Translations under genes and position numbers: made by a program
Assembly: GCA_010092695.1 (NCBI GenBank)
Contig: JAADJJ010000001.1
Location: forward strand, 4,092,001 to 4,156,000
From: Enterobacteriaceae bacterium 4M9
Lineage (GTDB): Bacteria > Pseudomonadota > Gammaproteobacteria > Enterobacterales > Enterobacteriaceae
Length of the DNA stretch: 64,000 nucleotides
Direction: 5' to 3'
Shown here: positions 53,517-62,816 of the stretch, one piece after another
Layout of the letters: every line of letters starts with the position of its first letter
Position numbering within the stretch: position 1 is the stretch's first letter
The notes under the pieces: model-generated
The model's input: the letters and a program-made list of their open reading frames with translations, nothing else
Databases searched by the model: none
What the model was told of the DNA's origin: nothing

Positions 53517-53960
53517 CTCCCGGTGAATATGTTGCTGGCATAATTGTTAGCAGGATTAACCGTCCAGTCTCCTTTTATCATTCGCCCAACAAATGCAAAT
53601 ATTCGCACACTCTTCATTATGGAAGCTGAGTAAATAAACCAAGAGAGACACTCTCTGACATAAAACCTTTAAGTTATGTGCAATAAAAAAATAACAACCC
53701 TGAACATTAAGAACAATTTCAATATTTATAGAGGCGGCATCATAGATTATTTAAAGCCACTACCAGTGGCGTACAAACAGGTTGTTGGCATGGCTAAAGG
53801 ATAAATAAGTTAAGTAGTAAGAAATGGTGTTATTCGTTTTAAATACTTATCAGGCTAACGCGACCTTTTCCCGGCGATGACAATGCAGCAGGAGCGTTAT
53901 GGCGTTTCAACATATTCTGGAGCAGAGAGGCCGCAAACTCGTTGGTGAGGCCACTGCATT
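53517..53960. other. A+T-rich gap between protease operon and CRISPR trailer
   Basis: About 440 bp, markedly A+T rich between 53560 and 53870. It probably contains the protease operon promoter (minus strand), but no clear -35/-10 pair stood out. No credible gene; a plus-strand frame from 53899 is read through CRISPR repeats. Confidence 0.6.
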
Positions 53961-55027
53961 TGGTTTATCCCCGCTTGCGCGGGGAACACAAAATCCACGC
54001 GGGATTATCTGTCCAGGCCCACGGTTTATCCCCGCTCGCGCGGGGAACACAGTGCCACCACATCCCCCCATCCGTTACGCACCGGTTTATCCCCGCTCGC
54101 GCGGGGAACACGCCATTGCGCGTCATTTTATAGAACGGCTGAGGCGGTTTATCCCCGCTCGCGCGGGGAACACCGCCAGAAGTATGGGGCATTTTTTGAG
54201 AGAACCGGTTTATCCCCGCTCGCGCGGGGAACACATAGGACAGTGTCGTTGCTGCATTAACCCACTCGGTTTATCCCCGCTCGCGCGGGGAACACTTTTG
54301 TGGTGGCTGCTGCCTCTTTCTCTGCCGCGGTTTATCCCCGCTCGCGCGGGGAACACCCCAGGCATGCTCGTGAAGCATCAAGGCAAAACGGTTTATCCCC
54401 GCTCGCGCGGGGAACACTCAGATCGTCACCGAGATAGATCGCACCAACGCGGTTTATCCCCGCTCGCGCGGGGAACACTTGTGGCGAATGGTTCAGTAAC
54501 AATTCTCACGCGGTTTATCCCCGCTCGCGCGGGGAACACATTTCGTTTTAGCGTGAGGTTTTATGGCAATGCGGTTTATCCCCGCTCGCGCGGGGAACAC
54601 GCATAGAGCACATCCACCAGCAAGGGGTAATCCGGTTTATCCCCGCTCGCGCGGGGAACACAACTCTCAGATTTTTATGGTGAGGAATGTTATCGGTTTA
54701 TCCCCGCTCGCGCGGGGAACACAGGCGTGGCGCCAGCCTCCGTACTTAATGTTCCGGTTTATCCCCGCTCGCGCGGGGAACACTTACGGAGTGACTGATA
54801 ATGCCGGTGGTGCAACGGTTTATCCCCGCTCGCGCGGGGAACACACCAGCAACTGGCAACGTATCGCGGTAATCGGCGGTTTATCCCCGCTCGCGCGGGG
54901 AACACATATTAACGTTTCTGCCTGGCGCTGAAAGTTTCGGTTTATCCCCGCTCGCGCGGGGAACACCCGATTGATTATAACGCTGGCCTGAATACCTCCG
55001 GTTTATCCCCGCTCGCGCGGGGAACAC
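53961..55027 (-). CRISPR. Type I-E CRISPR array, 18 repeats and 17 spacers
   Basis: Eighteen 29-bp repeats with period 61 (starts 53961, 54022, 54083, 54145, then every 61 to 54999). Spacers are 32 bp, except 33 bp at 54112-54144. On the plus strand the repeat reads CGGTTTATCCCCGCTCGCG and ends CGCGGGGAACAC, with the CCCCGC/GCGGGG stem of the enterobacterial I-E family. By analogy the crRNA strand is minus, with 5' handle ATAAACCG. The first repeat on the left has two changes and is the distal, oldest end. All other copies are identical. No cas1, cas2, cas3 or Cascade genes lie in the window. Confidence 0.98.
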
Positions 55028-55160
55028 TCTAAATCTATCTTATTGAAATAATTATTTAATTCTAGCGGCAATAAATCCACCAACAAAACATCACACACGT
55101 AAAATTTTAACCAATTGATTTCAAAAGATTTAAAAAACCGCGCTAGCGCTTAAGCCCGAA
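55028..55160 (-). promoter_or_regulatory. CRISPR leader
   Basis: An A+T-rich stretch directly next to the last repeat on the right. Read on the minus strand it ends GATTTAGA immediately before GTGTTCCCC, matching the TTTTAGA that ends E. coli I-E leaders. This sets transcription leftward and new spacer insertion at 55027. Confidence 0.8.
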
Positions 55161-55197
55161 GTACCAAAAAACGTCTCTTTACTGGTACATGCCAACC

Positions 55198-55230
55198 CCG
55201 CAGGGCGCGCTAACAGTGCCTGCCCTGCGG
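55198..55230 (-). terminator. Hairpin after kefC, possible terminator
   Basis: A 9-bp inverted repeat CCGCAGGGC/GCCCTGCGG (15-base loop) lies just past the kefC stop. No T run follows on the minus strand, so it may slow or end read-through into the CRISPR leader by another route. Confidence 0.5.
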
Positions 55231-55245
55231 TTCTACCTACCGTGC

Positions 55246-57108
55246 TCAAACCCCTGGCTTCACCTCGGGTTCATCGGCTGGGTTGCCACTGTGTCGGCCC
55301 TCTTCGGTGCCTTGCCAGCCGTGACGCTGAATCAGCGCCAGATTGGCGCGATCTTCGCTAATGATTTCAGTAAGCATGTCGCTGGTGCGGCGCAGCGCAG
55401 CGGCGCGCGCTTTGGTGCTGTCTTCTCCTTCGACCATTTCCTCGACCATCCGCTGATTAAAGCGCCGGAACAAATCGGCACGCTCACGCGCCTCGTAGTT
55501 ATCAAGCCCCAGCTGCTCCAGCGCCCGCCGTCCGGCCACCAGCGCACCTTCAAAGGTTTCGCGCTCAGGATGTTCAATGCCCATCTGGCGCAGCCGTATG
55601 TAATGATCAACGTCACGCGCGCGGGCGATTATCCGTAAATCAGGGAAATGTGTTTTTACCAACTCGGTGAGCTGCATGTTAGTTTCAGGGTCATCGATGG
55701 CGTTAATCAGCACCTCTGCCTTCGCCGCTCCGGCTGACTCCAGCAAATCAAGGCGCGTGGCATCGCCGTAAAACACCTTCATACCAAATTTGCGCAGCGT
55801 TTCGATGTGGTCAGGGTCGTGATCGAGAACCACCATTTTCACCCCGCTGGAGAGCAGCAGACGACCCGTAATCTGACCAAAACGGCCGAACCCGGCCACA
55901 ATCACCCGCGGCTGCTCGGCATCAATCTCATCGGCCTCACGCTCCTGAGTGCTATCGTTTTTCTCCAGACGTGAGAGCAGCACCAGCAGCAGGGGGGTTG
56001 CTGCCATTGACAGTGCGACGGCAAGCGTCAGTGATTTCGCCCAACCATCATCAAGAACCCGGGCCATGCTTGCCGCACCGAAAATCACAAACGCGAATTC
56101 ACTGCCCTGCCCTAACAGCACGGCAAAAGTGCGCCACTGGCGGCGCGGCACCCGCAGCGGGCGGGCAATCAGCCACAGCATGACGGTTTTAATAACCAGG
56201 AAACCAAGCAGCAGAGTCAGCACCCGCAGCGGTGAGTCCACCAGCGTGCCGAAATCAACCGACATCCCAACGCCGATGAAAAACAACCCCAGCAACAGTC
56301 CCTTAAACGGTTCAATGTCGCTTTCCAGCGCGTGGCGGTATTCGGAGCTTGCCAGCAGCACACCGGCAAGAAACGCGCCCATTGCCATCGACAACCCGGC
56401 CTCTTCCAGCAGTAGCCCAAAGCCAAACACCAGGAACAGCGCCACGGCACTGAATACTTCACGCAGACCAGAGCGCGCAACAAACCGCAGCAGCGGGCGA
56501 GTAACATAACGCCCCAGCAGCACGACCAGCGCAAGCGCTCCCACCACCTTCAGCGCCGAGAAGAAAAATGCCCCCGATGTGGTGGCTGCACTGCTGCTTG
56601 CCAGCAAAGGGATCATCGCCACCAGCGGGATCGCCGCAATGTCCTGAAACAGCAGCACCGCAAAGGCGCTACGTCCCATCGGCGAAAGTGTGAGGTTACG
56701 TTCGTTCATGGCCTGCATCGCGATAGCCGTTGACGACAGCGCCAGCGTCAGGCCAATCAGCACCGCAACCGGTACGCTCAACCCAAGCAGCGCACAGAAC
56801 ACGCCCAGCGCCAGTCCGCATGCCGCCATTTGCAGCACACCGCCGCCAAACACCGAGGCACGCAACGTCCACAGGCGTTTAGGATCAAGTTCCAGGCCAA
56901 TCACAAATAACATCAGCACTACGCCAATCTCGGCAAAGTGCAGGATGGCGTCGGCATCCGTTACCAGGCGCAGGCCCCACGGCCCGATAATACAACCGGC
57001 AATCAGATAACCCAGCACTGAACCAAGGCCCAGGCGCACCGCAACAGGTACAATCAGCGCTGCCGAACCGAGGTAAATCAGCGCCTGAATCAGGCTGTGA
57101 CTATCCAT
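55246..57108 (-). CDS. kefC: KefC, glutathione-gated K+/H+ antiporter
   Basis: Releases K+ and acidifies the cytoplasm in response to glutathione adducts of electrophiles, giving protection. It is 620 residues as in E. coli. The N-terminal CPA2 antiporter domain has about 12 membrane helices (GFGLLLEEAGLSMAMGAFLAG, LGQGSEFAFVIFG). A Q-linker is followed by the cytoplasmic KTN/RCK domain starting VIVAGFGRFGQITG (about 403) with VVLDHDPDHIETLR. It overlaps kefF by 8 bases. Confidence 0.98.
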   Translation of the reverse strand: MDSHSLIQALIYLGSAALIVPVAVRLGLGSVLGYLIAGCIIGPWGLRLVTDADAILHFAEIGVVLMLFVIGLELDPKRLWTLRASVFGGGVLQMAACGLALGVFCALLGLSVPVAVLIGLTLALSSTAIAMQAMNERNLTLSPMGRSAFAVLLFQDIAAIPLVAMIPLLASSSAATTSGAFFFSALKVVGALALVVLLGRYVTRPLLRFVARSGLREVFSAVALFLVFGFGLLLEEAGLSMAMGAFLAGVLLASSEYRHALESDIEPFKGLLLGLFFIGVGMSVDFGTLVDSPLRVLTLLLGFLVIKTVMLWLIARPLRVPRRQWRTFAVLLGQGSEFAFVIFGAASMARVLDDGWAKSLTLAVALSMAATPLLLVLLSRLEKNDSTQEREADEIDAEQPRVIVAGFGRFGQITGRLLLSSGVKMVVLDHDPDHIETLRKFGMKVFYGDATRLDLLESAGAAKAEVLINAIDDPETNMQLTELVKTHFPDLRIIARARDVDHYIRLRQMGIEHPERETFEGALVAGRRALEQLGLDNYEARERADLFRRFNQRMVEEMVEGEDSTKARAAALRRTSDMLTEIISEDRANLALIQRHGWQGTEEGRHSGNPADEPEVKPGV

Positions 57109-57631
57109 GTGCCACCTCCTGCCACGACGCCAGACGTTGGTAGTAGGCCTGCGCCTGCGTACTCAGCGTGTTGTCATCGCAAATAAAGGTACAGTGCATA
57201 GAAAATGGCTCCAGCCAGCGCAAACCACAGTAAAGTGCTGTTGCCTGTAACGGCTGACCGAGTATCGCAAAACCGGGGTTATCACCAATATCAAAATGCT
57301 GCTCACCGCCGCCAGTGGTCACGGCCCACAGCACACTTTTGCCATGCAATGCCCCGCCGCCTTTACCGTAGGCCCAGCCGTGGGCCAGCACTTTATCTAT
57401 CCACAGCTTCAGCAATGGCGGCACGCTGTACCACTGCATAGGATGTTGCCAGACCACCAAATCGGCACGGCTCAGTGCCGCCTGCTCAGCGGCGATATCA
57501 ATATTAAAGTCGGGGTAAAGCTGATAGAGAGAACGGATTTCTACGTTGGGAAGCGTCCCTGCCAGCTCAATCATCCGCTTGTTAGCATGGGAATGCTGCG
57601 GATAGGGGTGTGCATAAATAATCAGAATCAT
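57101..57631 (-). CDS. kefF: KefF, quinone oxidoreductase and KefC ancillary protein
   Basis: Flavodoxin-like FMN oxidoreductase that binds KefC and is needed for its full activity, and also reduces quinones. It is 176 residues as in E. coli. FMN-site segments are IYAHPYPQHSHANKRM near the N terminus, WQHPMQWYSVPPLLKLW and VTTGGGEQHF. It lies upstream of and overlaps kefC, so both form one unit. Confidence 0.97.
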   Translation of the reverse strand: MILIIYAHPYPQHSHANKRMIELAGTLPNVEIRSLYQLYPDFNIDIAAEQAALSRADLVVWQHPMQWYSVPPLLKLWIDKVLAHGWAYGKGGGALHGKSVLWAVTTGGGEQHFDIGDNPGFAILGQPLQATALYCGLRWLEPFSMHCTFICDDNTLSTQAQAYYQRLASWQEVAHG

Positions 57632-57746
57632 GGATTCGCCTGTCTTTCACCGCATTGTTGTTATGCATCACAGTGTAGACAGTTAATCCGGCGGCTTACA
57701 GCGTCCTGGGAAGAAATGCAGTGGCAACGCCACTGCATGCTAAAGG

Positions 57747-57980
57747 TTAATTATCCAGCTCACTCATGGACTTAACTCGGTCGCGGTTAATCTGCTCTGT
57801 TTGACCGGTTTCGGCATTTTTATAAGAAACCAGTCCGGTATCGTCATCGACCTGCGGCTTACCGTCGGTAACAATGGTTTTGCCATCATTGGTTCTTACC
57901 GTCTGATTAGACGAACAGCCGCTGACAAACAGCAGCGCGAGTGCAGTGAGTGAAGTAGTAACCAGTAGTGTCGTTCGCAT
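57747..57980 (-). CDS. Small YgdI/YgdR-type lipoprotein
   Basis: It is 77 residues with a lipoprotein signal peptide: hydrophobic LVTTSLTALALLFVSGC with lipobox VSGC and lipidated Cys22. The mature part (DGKTIVTDGKPQVDDDTGLVSYKNAETGQTEQINRDRVKSM) is a small SH3-like YgdI/YgdR (DUF903) domain. Ser follows the Cys, so an outer-membrane location is expected from the +2 rule. It is a single-gene unit between kefF and carB, where E. coli has the cai/fix genes. Function of this family is not known. Confidence 0.88.
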   Translation of the reverse strand: MRTTLLVTTSLTALALLFVSGCSSNQTVRTNDGKTIVTDGKPQVDDDTGLVSYKNAETGQTEQINRDRVKSMSELDN

Positions 57981-58089
57981 TGTGCTCTCCCTTCATCGTA
58001 GTCATTTCATAACTTTAGTTAGTAAACTATAGACAAAGAACATGGCTTTAAACGTGCTGATGGCGAAAACCGGAACACTCCGAGAGCAA

Positions 58090-58119
58090 TAAAAAACGGC
58101 CCCCAATATGGGGGCCGTT
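58090..58119 (-). terminator. carAB terminator
   Basis: A 10-bp stem AACGGCCCCC/GGGGGCCGTT with a 5-base loop (58095-58119), followed by TTTTATTG on the minus strand, 26 bases past the carB stop. Confidence 0.92.
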
Positions 58120-58144
58120 AATTTTACTGACCTACTGGTACTGA

Positions 58145-61100
58145 TTATTTCGCAATCTGCGCATGCATTTCCTGGACAGACGTTACCTTGTCAGTCGCGT
58201 CTGCGGCCAGCGCCATGGTGGTGGCAAAGCCGCCGTTCAGCGTGGTGTCATAATGCACTTTGTACTGCAGCGCGCTGCGGCGAATAACGCGTGAATCTTC
58301 AATCGCCTGGCGGCCTGCCGTGGTATTGATGATGTAGCTGTACTCGCCGTTTTTAATGCGGTCCTGAATGTGCGGACGGCCTTCGTGCACTTTGTTCACC
58401 AGGCGCGGATTGATTCCTGCTTCACCCAGCACAATCGCAGTGCCGTGAGTCGCATCCAGCTCATAACCATGCTTAATAAGGCGAGCAGCGAGGTCCACCA
58501 CGCGCTCTTTATCACCTTCACGCACGGAGAGCAGCGCACGACCGCTTTTCTTCATGGTGGAGCTACTGCCAAGCTGCGCTTTTGCAAACGCCTCGGCAAA
58601 GGTGCGGCCCACACCCATTACTTCACCGGTGGAGCGCATTTCTGGCCCCAGCAGCGGGTCAACGCCCGGGAACTTGTTAAACGGCAGCACCACTTCCTTC
58701 ACGGAGTAGTACGGCGGGATGATTTCTTTGGTGCAGCCCTGCTCAGCAAGGGTCTTACCGGTCATCACGCGCGCGGCCACTTTCGCCAGCGGCAGGCCGG
58801 TAGCTTTGGAGACGAACGGCACGGTACGCGCGGCACGCGGGTTAACCTCAATGAGATACACCTCGTTGTCTTTGACCGCAAACTGCACGTTCATCAGACC
58901 GCGTACCTGCAACTCCAGCGCCAGTTTCTGTACCTGCTGGCGCATTTCGTCCTGAATCGCCTGGCTCAGCGTGTAGGCTGGCAGCGAACAGGCCGAGTCA
59001 CCGGAGTGAACACCCGCCTGCTCGATGTGCTCCATGATGCCGCCAATCAGCACCGTTTCGCCATCGCACACCGCGTCCACGTCAACTTCTACGGCGTCGT
59101 CCAGGAAGCGGTCCAGCAGCACCGGCGCATCGTTAGACACGCTCACCGCGGTCTGGAAGTAGCGCTTGAGGTCAACTTCGTCATACACGATTTCCATCGC
59201 GCGGCCGCCCAGCACGTAAGACGGGCGCACCACCAGCGGGTAACCAATCTCTTTAGCTTTCTCCACCGCCTGCTCAATGGCCGTCACGGTGGCGTTAGCC
59301 GGTTGCTTAAGCTTCAGGCGATCCACCGCCTGCTGGAAGCGCTCGCGGTCTTCAGCACGGTCAATGGCATCCGGACTGGTGCCGATAACCGGAACACCGG
59401 CCGCTTCCAGCGCACGCGCCAGTTTCAGCGGCGTCTGGCCGCCGTACTGCACGATAACGCCCTTAGGCTTCTCGATGCGCACGATTTCCAGCACGTCTTC
59501 CAGCGTCACCGGCTCGAAATACAGGCGGTCTGAGGTGTCGTAATCGGTGGAGACGGTTTCCGGGTTGCAGTTAACCATAATGGTTTCATAACCGTCTTCG
59601 CGCAGCGCCAGAGAGGCGTGCACGCAGCAGTAGTCAAACTCAATGCCCTGGCCGATACGGTTCGGGCCACCGCCCAGCACCATGATTTTTTCACGGTCCT
59701 GGCTCGGGTTGGCTTCGCACTCTTCCTCGTAAGTGGAGTACATGTAGGCGGTGTCGGTTGCAAACTCAGCCGCACAGGTATCCACGCGTTTGTAGACCGG
59801 ATGGATAGCCAGCTTCTCACGCAGCTTGCGGATTTCGCTTTCTGCCACGCCCACCAGTTTTGCCAGACGCGCGTCGGCAAAACCTTTGCGCTTAAGGTGG
59901 CGCAGGAAGTCAGCGTTCAGGCCGGTGACACCCACCTCAGCCGTCTGTTCTTCCAGACGCACCAGTTCTTCAATCTGTACCAGGAACCAGCGGTCAATGT
60001 TGGTCAGGTTGAACACGCCGTCAACGGACAGCCCGGCGCGGAACGCATCAGCGATATACCAGATACGCTCGGCACCAGCGTCTTTCAGCTCGCGGCGGAT
60101 TTTGGTCAGCGCTTCAGGGTCGTCCAGGCTCACCTTCGGGTCAAAACCGGCTGCGCCCACTTCCAGACCGCGCAGCGCTTTTTGCAGCGATTCCTGCTGG
60201 GTACGGCCAATCGCCATCACTTCGCCCACAGACTTCATCTGGGTGGTCAGGCGGTCGTTCGCACCGGCAAATTTTTCAAAGTTGAAGCGCGGAATTTTAG
60301 TCACAACGTAGTCGATAGACGGCTCAAACGAGGCCGGAGTACGCCCGCCGGTGATGTCGTTCATCAGTTCATCAAGGGTGTAACCCACTGCCAGCTTGGC
60401 TGCCACTTTAGCAATCGGGAAGCCGGTCGCTTTAGAGGCCAACGCCGAGGAGCGCGACACACGCGGGTTCATTTCGATAACAATCAGGCGACCGTTTTTC
60501 GGGTTCACCGCAAACTGTACGTTGGAGCCACCGGTTTCCACACCGATTTCACGCAGCACCGCCATCGAGGCGTTACGCATGATCTGGTATTCCTTATCGG
60601 TCAGGGTCTGGGCCGGGGCCACGGTGATAGAGTCACCGGTGTGGATACCCATCGCATCGAAGTTTTCGATGGAGCAGACGATGATGCAGTTGTCGTTTTT
60701 GTCACGCACCACTTCCATCTCGTACTCTTTCCAGCCAATGAGCGACTCGTCAATCAGCAGTTCATTGGTCGGCGACAGGTCGAGACCGCGCGCGCAGATC
60801 TCTTCGAACTCTTCGCGGTTGTAAGCGATGCCGCCACCGGTGCCGCCCATGGTAAAAGACGGACGGATGATGCACGGATAACCCACGTCAGCCGCCACAG
60901 CCAGCGCTTCATCCATGGTGTGTGCAATGCCGGAGCGCGCGGTGTCGAGGCCAATTTTCTTCATTGCCACGTCGAAACGGCGGCGGTCTTCGGCTTTATC
61001 AATCGCATCGGCAGTGGCACCAATCATGGTCACGCCGAACTCTTCCAGCACGCCCTGGCGCTCAAGCTCCAGCGCACAGTTGAGCGCAGTCTGGCCGCCC

Positions 61101-61369
61101 ATGGTCGGCAGCACCGCATCCGGGCGCTCTTTTTCGATAATTTTACGCACCACTTCCCAGTGGATAGGCTCAATGTAGGTCGCATCGGCCATTTCCGGGT
61201 CGGTCATGATGGTCGCTGGGTTGGAGTTCACCAGGATAACGCGGTAGCCCTCTTCGCGCAGCGCCTTACACGCCTGTGCGCCGGAGTAGTCAAACTCGCA
61301 GGCCTGGCCGATAACAATCGGGCCAGCGCCAAGAATCAGGATGCTTTTAATATCTGTACGTTTTGGCAT
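58145..61369 (-). CDS. carB: CarB, carbamoyl phosphate synthetase large subunit
   Basis: Makes carbamoyl phosphate from bicarbonate, ammonia (from CarA) and 2 ATP, for pyrimidines and arginine. The start MPKRTDIKSILILGAG gives 1074 residues (E. coli 1073); a 57-codon upstream extension reads into carA and is rejected. It has two homologous halves, each with an ATP-grasp domain: GGTGGGIAYNREE near 175 and the VVRPSYVLGGRAMEIV segment near 710. The C-terminal MGS-like allosteric domain binds UMP, IMP and ornithine. The last residues (MHAQIAK) differ slightly from E. coli. Confidence 0.98.
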   Translation of the reverse strand: MPKRTDIKSILILGAGPIVIGQACEFDYSGAQACKALREEGYRVILVNSNPATIMTDPEMADATYIEPIHWEVVRKIIEKERPDAVLPTMGGQTALNCALELERQGVLEEFGVTMIGATADAIDKAEDRRRFDVAMKKIGLDTARSGIAHTMDEALAVAADVGYPCIIRPSFTMGGTGGGIAYNREEFEEICARGLDLSPTNELLIDESLIGWKEYEMEVVRDKNDNCIIVCSIENFDAMGIHTGDSITVAPAQTLTDKEYQIMRNASMAVLREIGVETGGSNVQFAVNPKNGRLIVIEMNPRVSRSSALASKATGFPIAKVAAKLAVGYTLDELMNDITGGRTPASFEPSIDYVVTKIPRFNFEKFAGANDRLTTQMKSVGEVMAIGRTQQESLQKALRGLEVGAAGFDPKVSLDDPEALTKIRRELKDAGAERIWYIADAFRAGLSVDGVFNLTNIDRWFLVQIEELVRLEEQTAEVGVTGLNADFLRHLKRKGFADARLAKLVGVAESEIRKLREKLAIHPVYKRVDTCAAEFATDTAYMYSTYEEECEANPSQDREKIMVLGGGPNRIGQGIEFDYCCVHASLALREDGYETIMVNCNPETVSTDYDTSDRLYFEPVTLEDVLEIVRIEKPKGVIVQYGGQTPLKLARALEAAGVPVIGTSPDAIDRAEDRERFQQAVDRLKLKQPANATVTAIEQAVEKAKEIGYPLVVRPSYVLGGRAMEIVYDEVDLKRYFQTAVSVSNDAPVLLDRFLDDAVEVDVDAVCDGETVLIGGIMEHIEQAGVHSGDSACSLPAYTLSQAIQDEMRQQVQKLALELQVRGLMNVQFAVKDNEVYLIEVNPRAARTVPFVSKATGLPLAKVAARVMTGKTLAEQGCTKEIIPPYYSVKEVVLPFNKFPGVDPLLGPEMRSTGEVMGVGRTFAEAFAKAQLGSSSTMKKSGRALLSVREGDKERVVDLAARLIKHGYELDATHGTAIVLGEAGINPRLVNKVHEGRPHIQDRIKNGEYSYIINTTAGRQAIEDSRVIRRSALQYKVHYDTTLNGGFATTMALAADATDKVTSVQEMHAQIAK

Positions 61370-61388
61370 AGCTCTTTTTCGCTCCTGA

Positions 61389-62537
61389 TTATTTCGCGGA
61401 AGTACGGTATTGCTCGATGAGCTCGATAAAGTGATCGAACAGCGGTGCGGCGTCGTGCGGGCCCGGGCTTGCTTCCGGGTGCCCCTGGAAGCTGAAAGCC
61501 GCTTTATCGGTGCGGTGAATGCCCTGCAAGGTGCCATCAAACAGCGATGTGTGGGTCACGCGCAGGTTGGCCGGGAGCGTGGCTTCATCCACGGCAAAAC
61601 CGTGGTTCTGAGCGGTGATCATCACGACATCGCGGTCGATATCTTTAACCGGGTGGTTGCCGCCGTGGTGACCAAACTTCATCTTTACGGTTTTGGCGCC
61701 ACTTGCCAGTGCCAGCAACTGATGGCCAAGGCAGATACCGAATACCGGCACGTCGGTTTCAAGGAAGCGCTTAATTGCGCTAATGGCGTAGTCACACGGC
61801 TCCGGGTCGCCAGGACCGTTGGAGAGGAAGATGCCGTCCGGATTCAACTTCAGCACGTCTTCTGCTGGCGTTTGCGCCGGCACCACCGTCAGGCGGCAGC
61901 CACGGTCTACCAGCATGCGCAGGATGTTACGCTTCACGCCGTAGTCGTAAGCCACCACGTGGAACGGCAGCTCGCTTTCTTTTTTCGCTTCCGGCAGTTC
62001 GCCTGCCAGCGTCCAGCTCCCCTGCAACCAGCTGTAAGACTCGCTGGTGGTCACTTCTTTTGCCAAATCCATACCCTTAAGGCCAGGGAAAGACTTCGCT
62101 TTTTCCTGCGCCAGTGCGGCATCAAGGTTATCGCCCGCGATAATGCAGCCGTTCTGCGCGCCTTTTTCACGCAGCAGGCGGGTCAGCTTGCGGGTGTCGA
62201 TATCGGCAATCGCCACAATGTTGTGACGCTTGAGGTAAGAAGAGAGATCTTCCTGGCTGCGGTAGTTACTGGCGATGATGGGCAGGTCGCGAATGATGAG
62301 GCCTTGGGCGTGAACCTGTGCGGATTCTTCATCTGCCGGGTTAGTACCGACGTTACCAATATGGGGATAAGTGAGAGTGACAATCTGGCGGGAATAGGAG
62401 GGATCGGTGAGGATTTCTTGATAACCGGTCATAGAAGTATTGAAAACAACCTCTCCCACCGCCGATCCCGTTGCCCCTATGGCCCGACCGTGGAATTGGG
62501 TTCCGTCTTCCAGAACCAATAGCGCTGACTTAATCAA
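61389..62537 (-). CDS. carA: CarA, carbamoyl phosphate synthetase small subunit
   Basis: Class I glutamine amidotransferase that passes ammonia to CarB. It is 382 residues as in E. coli, starting at a TTG codon (MIKSALLVLEDG) with TGGAGGA upstream, the start also used in E. coli. The C-terminal amidotransferase domain has FGICLGHQLLALASG (catalytic Cys about 269) and the His/Glu in FQGHPEASPGPHD. It is first gene of the operon, 19 bases before carB. Confidence 0.98.
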   Translation of the reverse strand: MIKSALLVLEDGTQFHGRAIGATGSAVGEVVFNTSMTGYQEILTDPSYSRQIVTLTYPHIGNVGTNPADEESAQVHAQGLIIRDLPIIASNYRSQEDLSSYLKRHNIVAIADIDTRKLTRLLREKGAQNGCIIAGDNLDAALAQEKAKSFPGLKGMDLAKEVTTSESYSWLQGSWTLAGELPEAKKESELPFHVVAYDYGVKRNILRMLVDRGCRLTVVPAQTPAEDVLKLNPDGIFLSNGPGDPEPCDYAISAIKRFLETDVPVFGICLGHQLLALASGAKTVKMKFGHHGGNHPVKDIDRDVVMITAQNHGFAVDEATLPANLRVTHTSLFDGTLQGIHRTDKAAFSFQGHPEASPGPHDAAPLFDHFIELIEQYRTSAK

Positions 62538-62548
62538 AACGTCCTCCA

Positions 62549-62586
62549 GGGAATAAACAATCAGTTTATTTGCATATTAATTCAAC
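62549..62586 (-). promoter_or_regulatory. Two ARG boxes at the downstream car promoter
   Basis: Two 18-bp ArgR-type boxes lie side by side on the minus strand: TTGAATTAATATGCAAA (within 62569-62586, a good match to TGAATWWWWATTCA) and a weaker AACTGATTGTTTATTCCC (62549-62566). The arrangement resembles the arginine-repressed carAB P2 of E. coli. Confidence 0.75.
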
Positions 62587-62758
62587 CATGACGGAAGAAT
62601 CAATGCATAAACGCCCACCAGGTGAATTTTTGGCAAACGGCGGCATTCTAGAGATAACCCAGAGAAAAGTCCAGTCTGAAGGTGATTTTTTATGATGTTT
62701 TTGAGGCACTGAGAAGAAATGACACAACAAAAAGCCAAAAACAGGAGAAAACCAGGTG

Positions 62759-62774
62759 AGTAAAACGCTTTCGT
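62759..62774 (-). promoter_or_regulatory. PurR-like box upstream of carA
   Basis: ACGAAAGCGTTTTACT resembles the PUR box ACGCAAACGTTTTCNT (about 13 of 16). In E. coli PurR acts at carAB P1. Confidence 0.55.
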
Positions 62775-62816
62775 CGCCATGAAAACTAAAAAATCAGTCT
62801 ACCATAACATCAAAAG

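Noticed and set aside
53965..54234. Minus-strand 89-codon frame with repeated PRASGDKP/PARAGINR
   Set aside because: Also read through the CRISPR repeats.
53899..54931. Long plus-strand frames with repeated LSPLARGT and FIPARAGNT segments
   Set aside because: They are translations through CRISPR repeats; the 61-bp period cycles through all three frames.
58370..59533. 387-codon plus-strand frame opposite carB
   Set aside because: Antisense shadow of carB with the same biased composition.
59618..61420. 600-codon plus-strand open frame opposite carB
   Set aside because: Antisense shadow of a G+C-rich conserved gene; the protein is His/Arg-rich with no family features, and carB accounts for the conservation.
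61410..62522. 370-codon plus-strand frame opposite carA
   Set aside because: Antisense shadow of carA.
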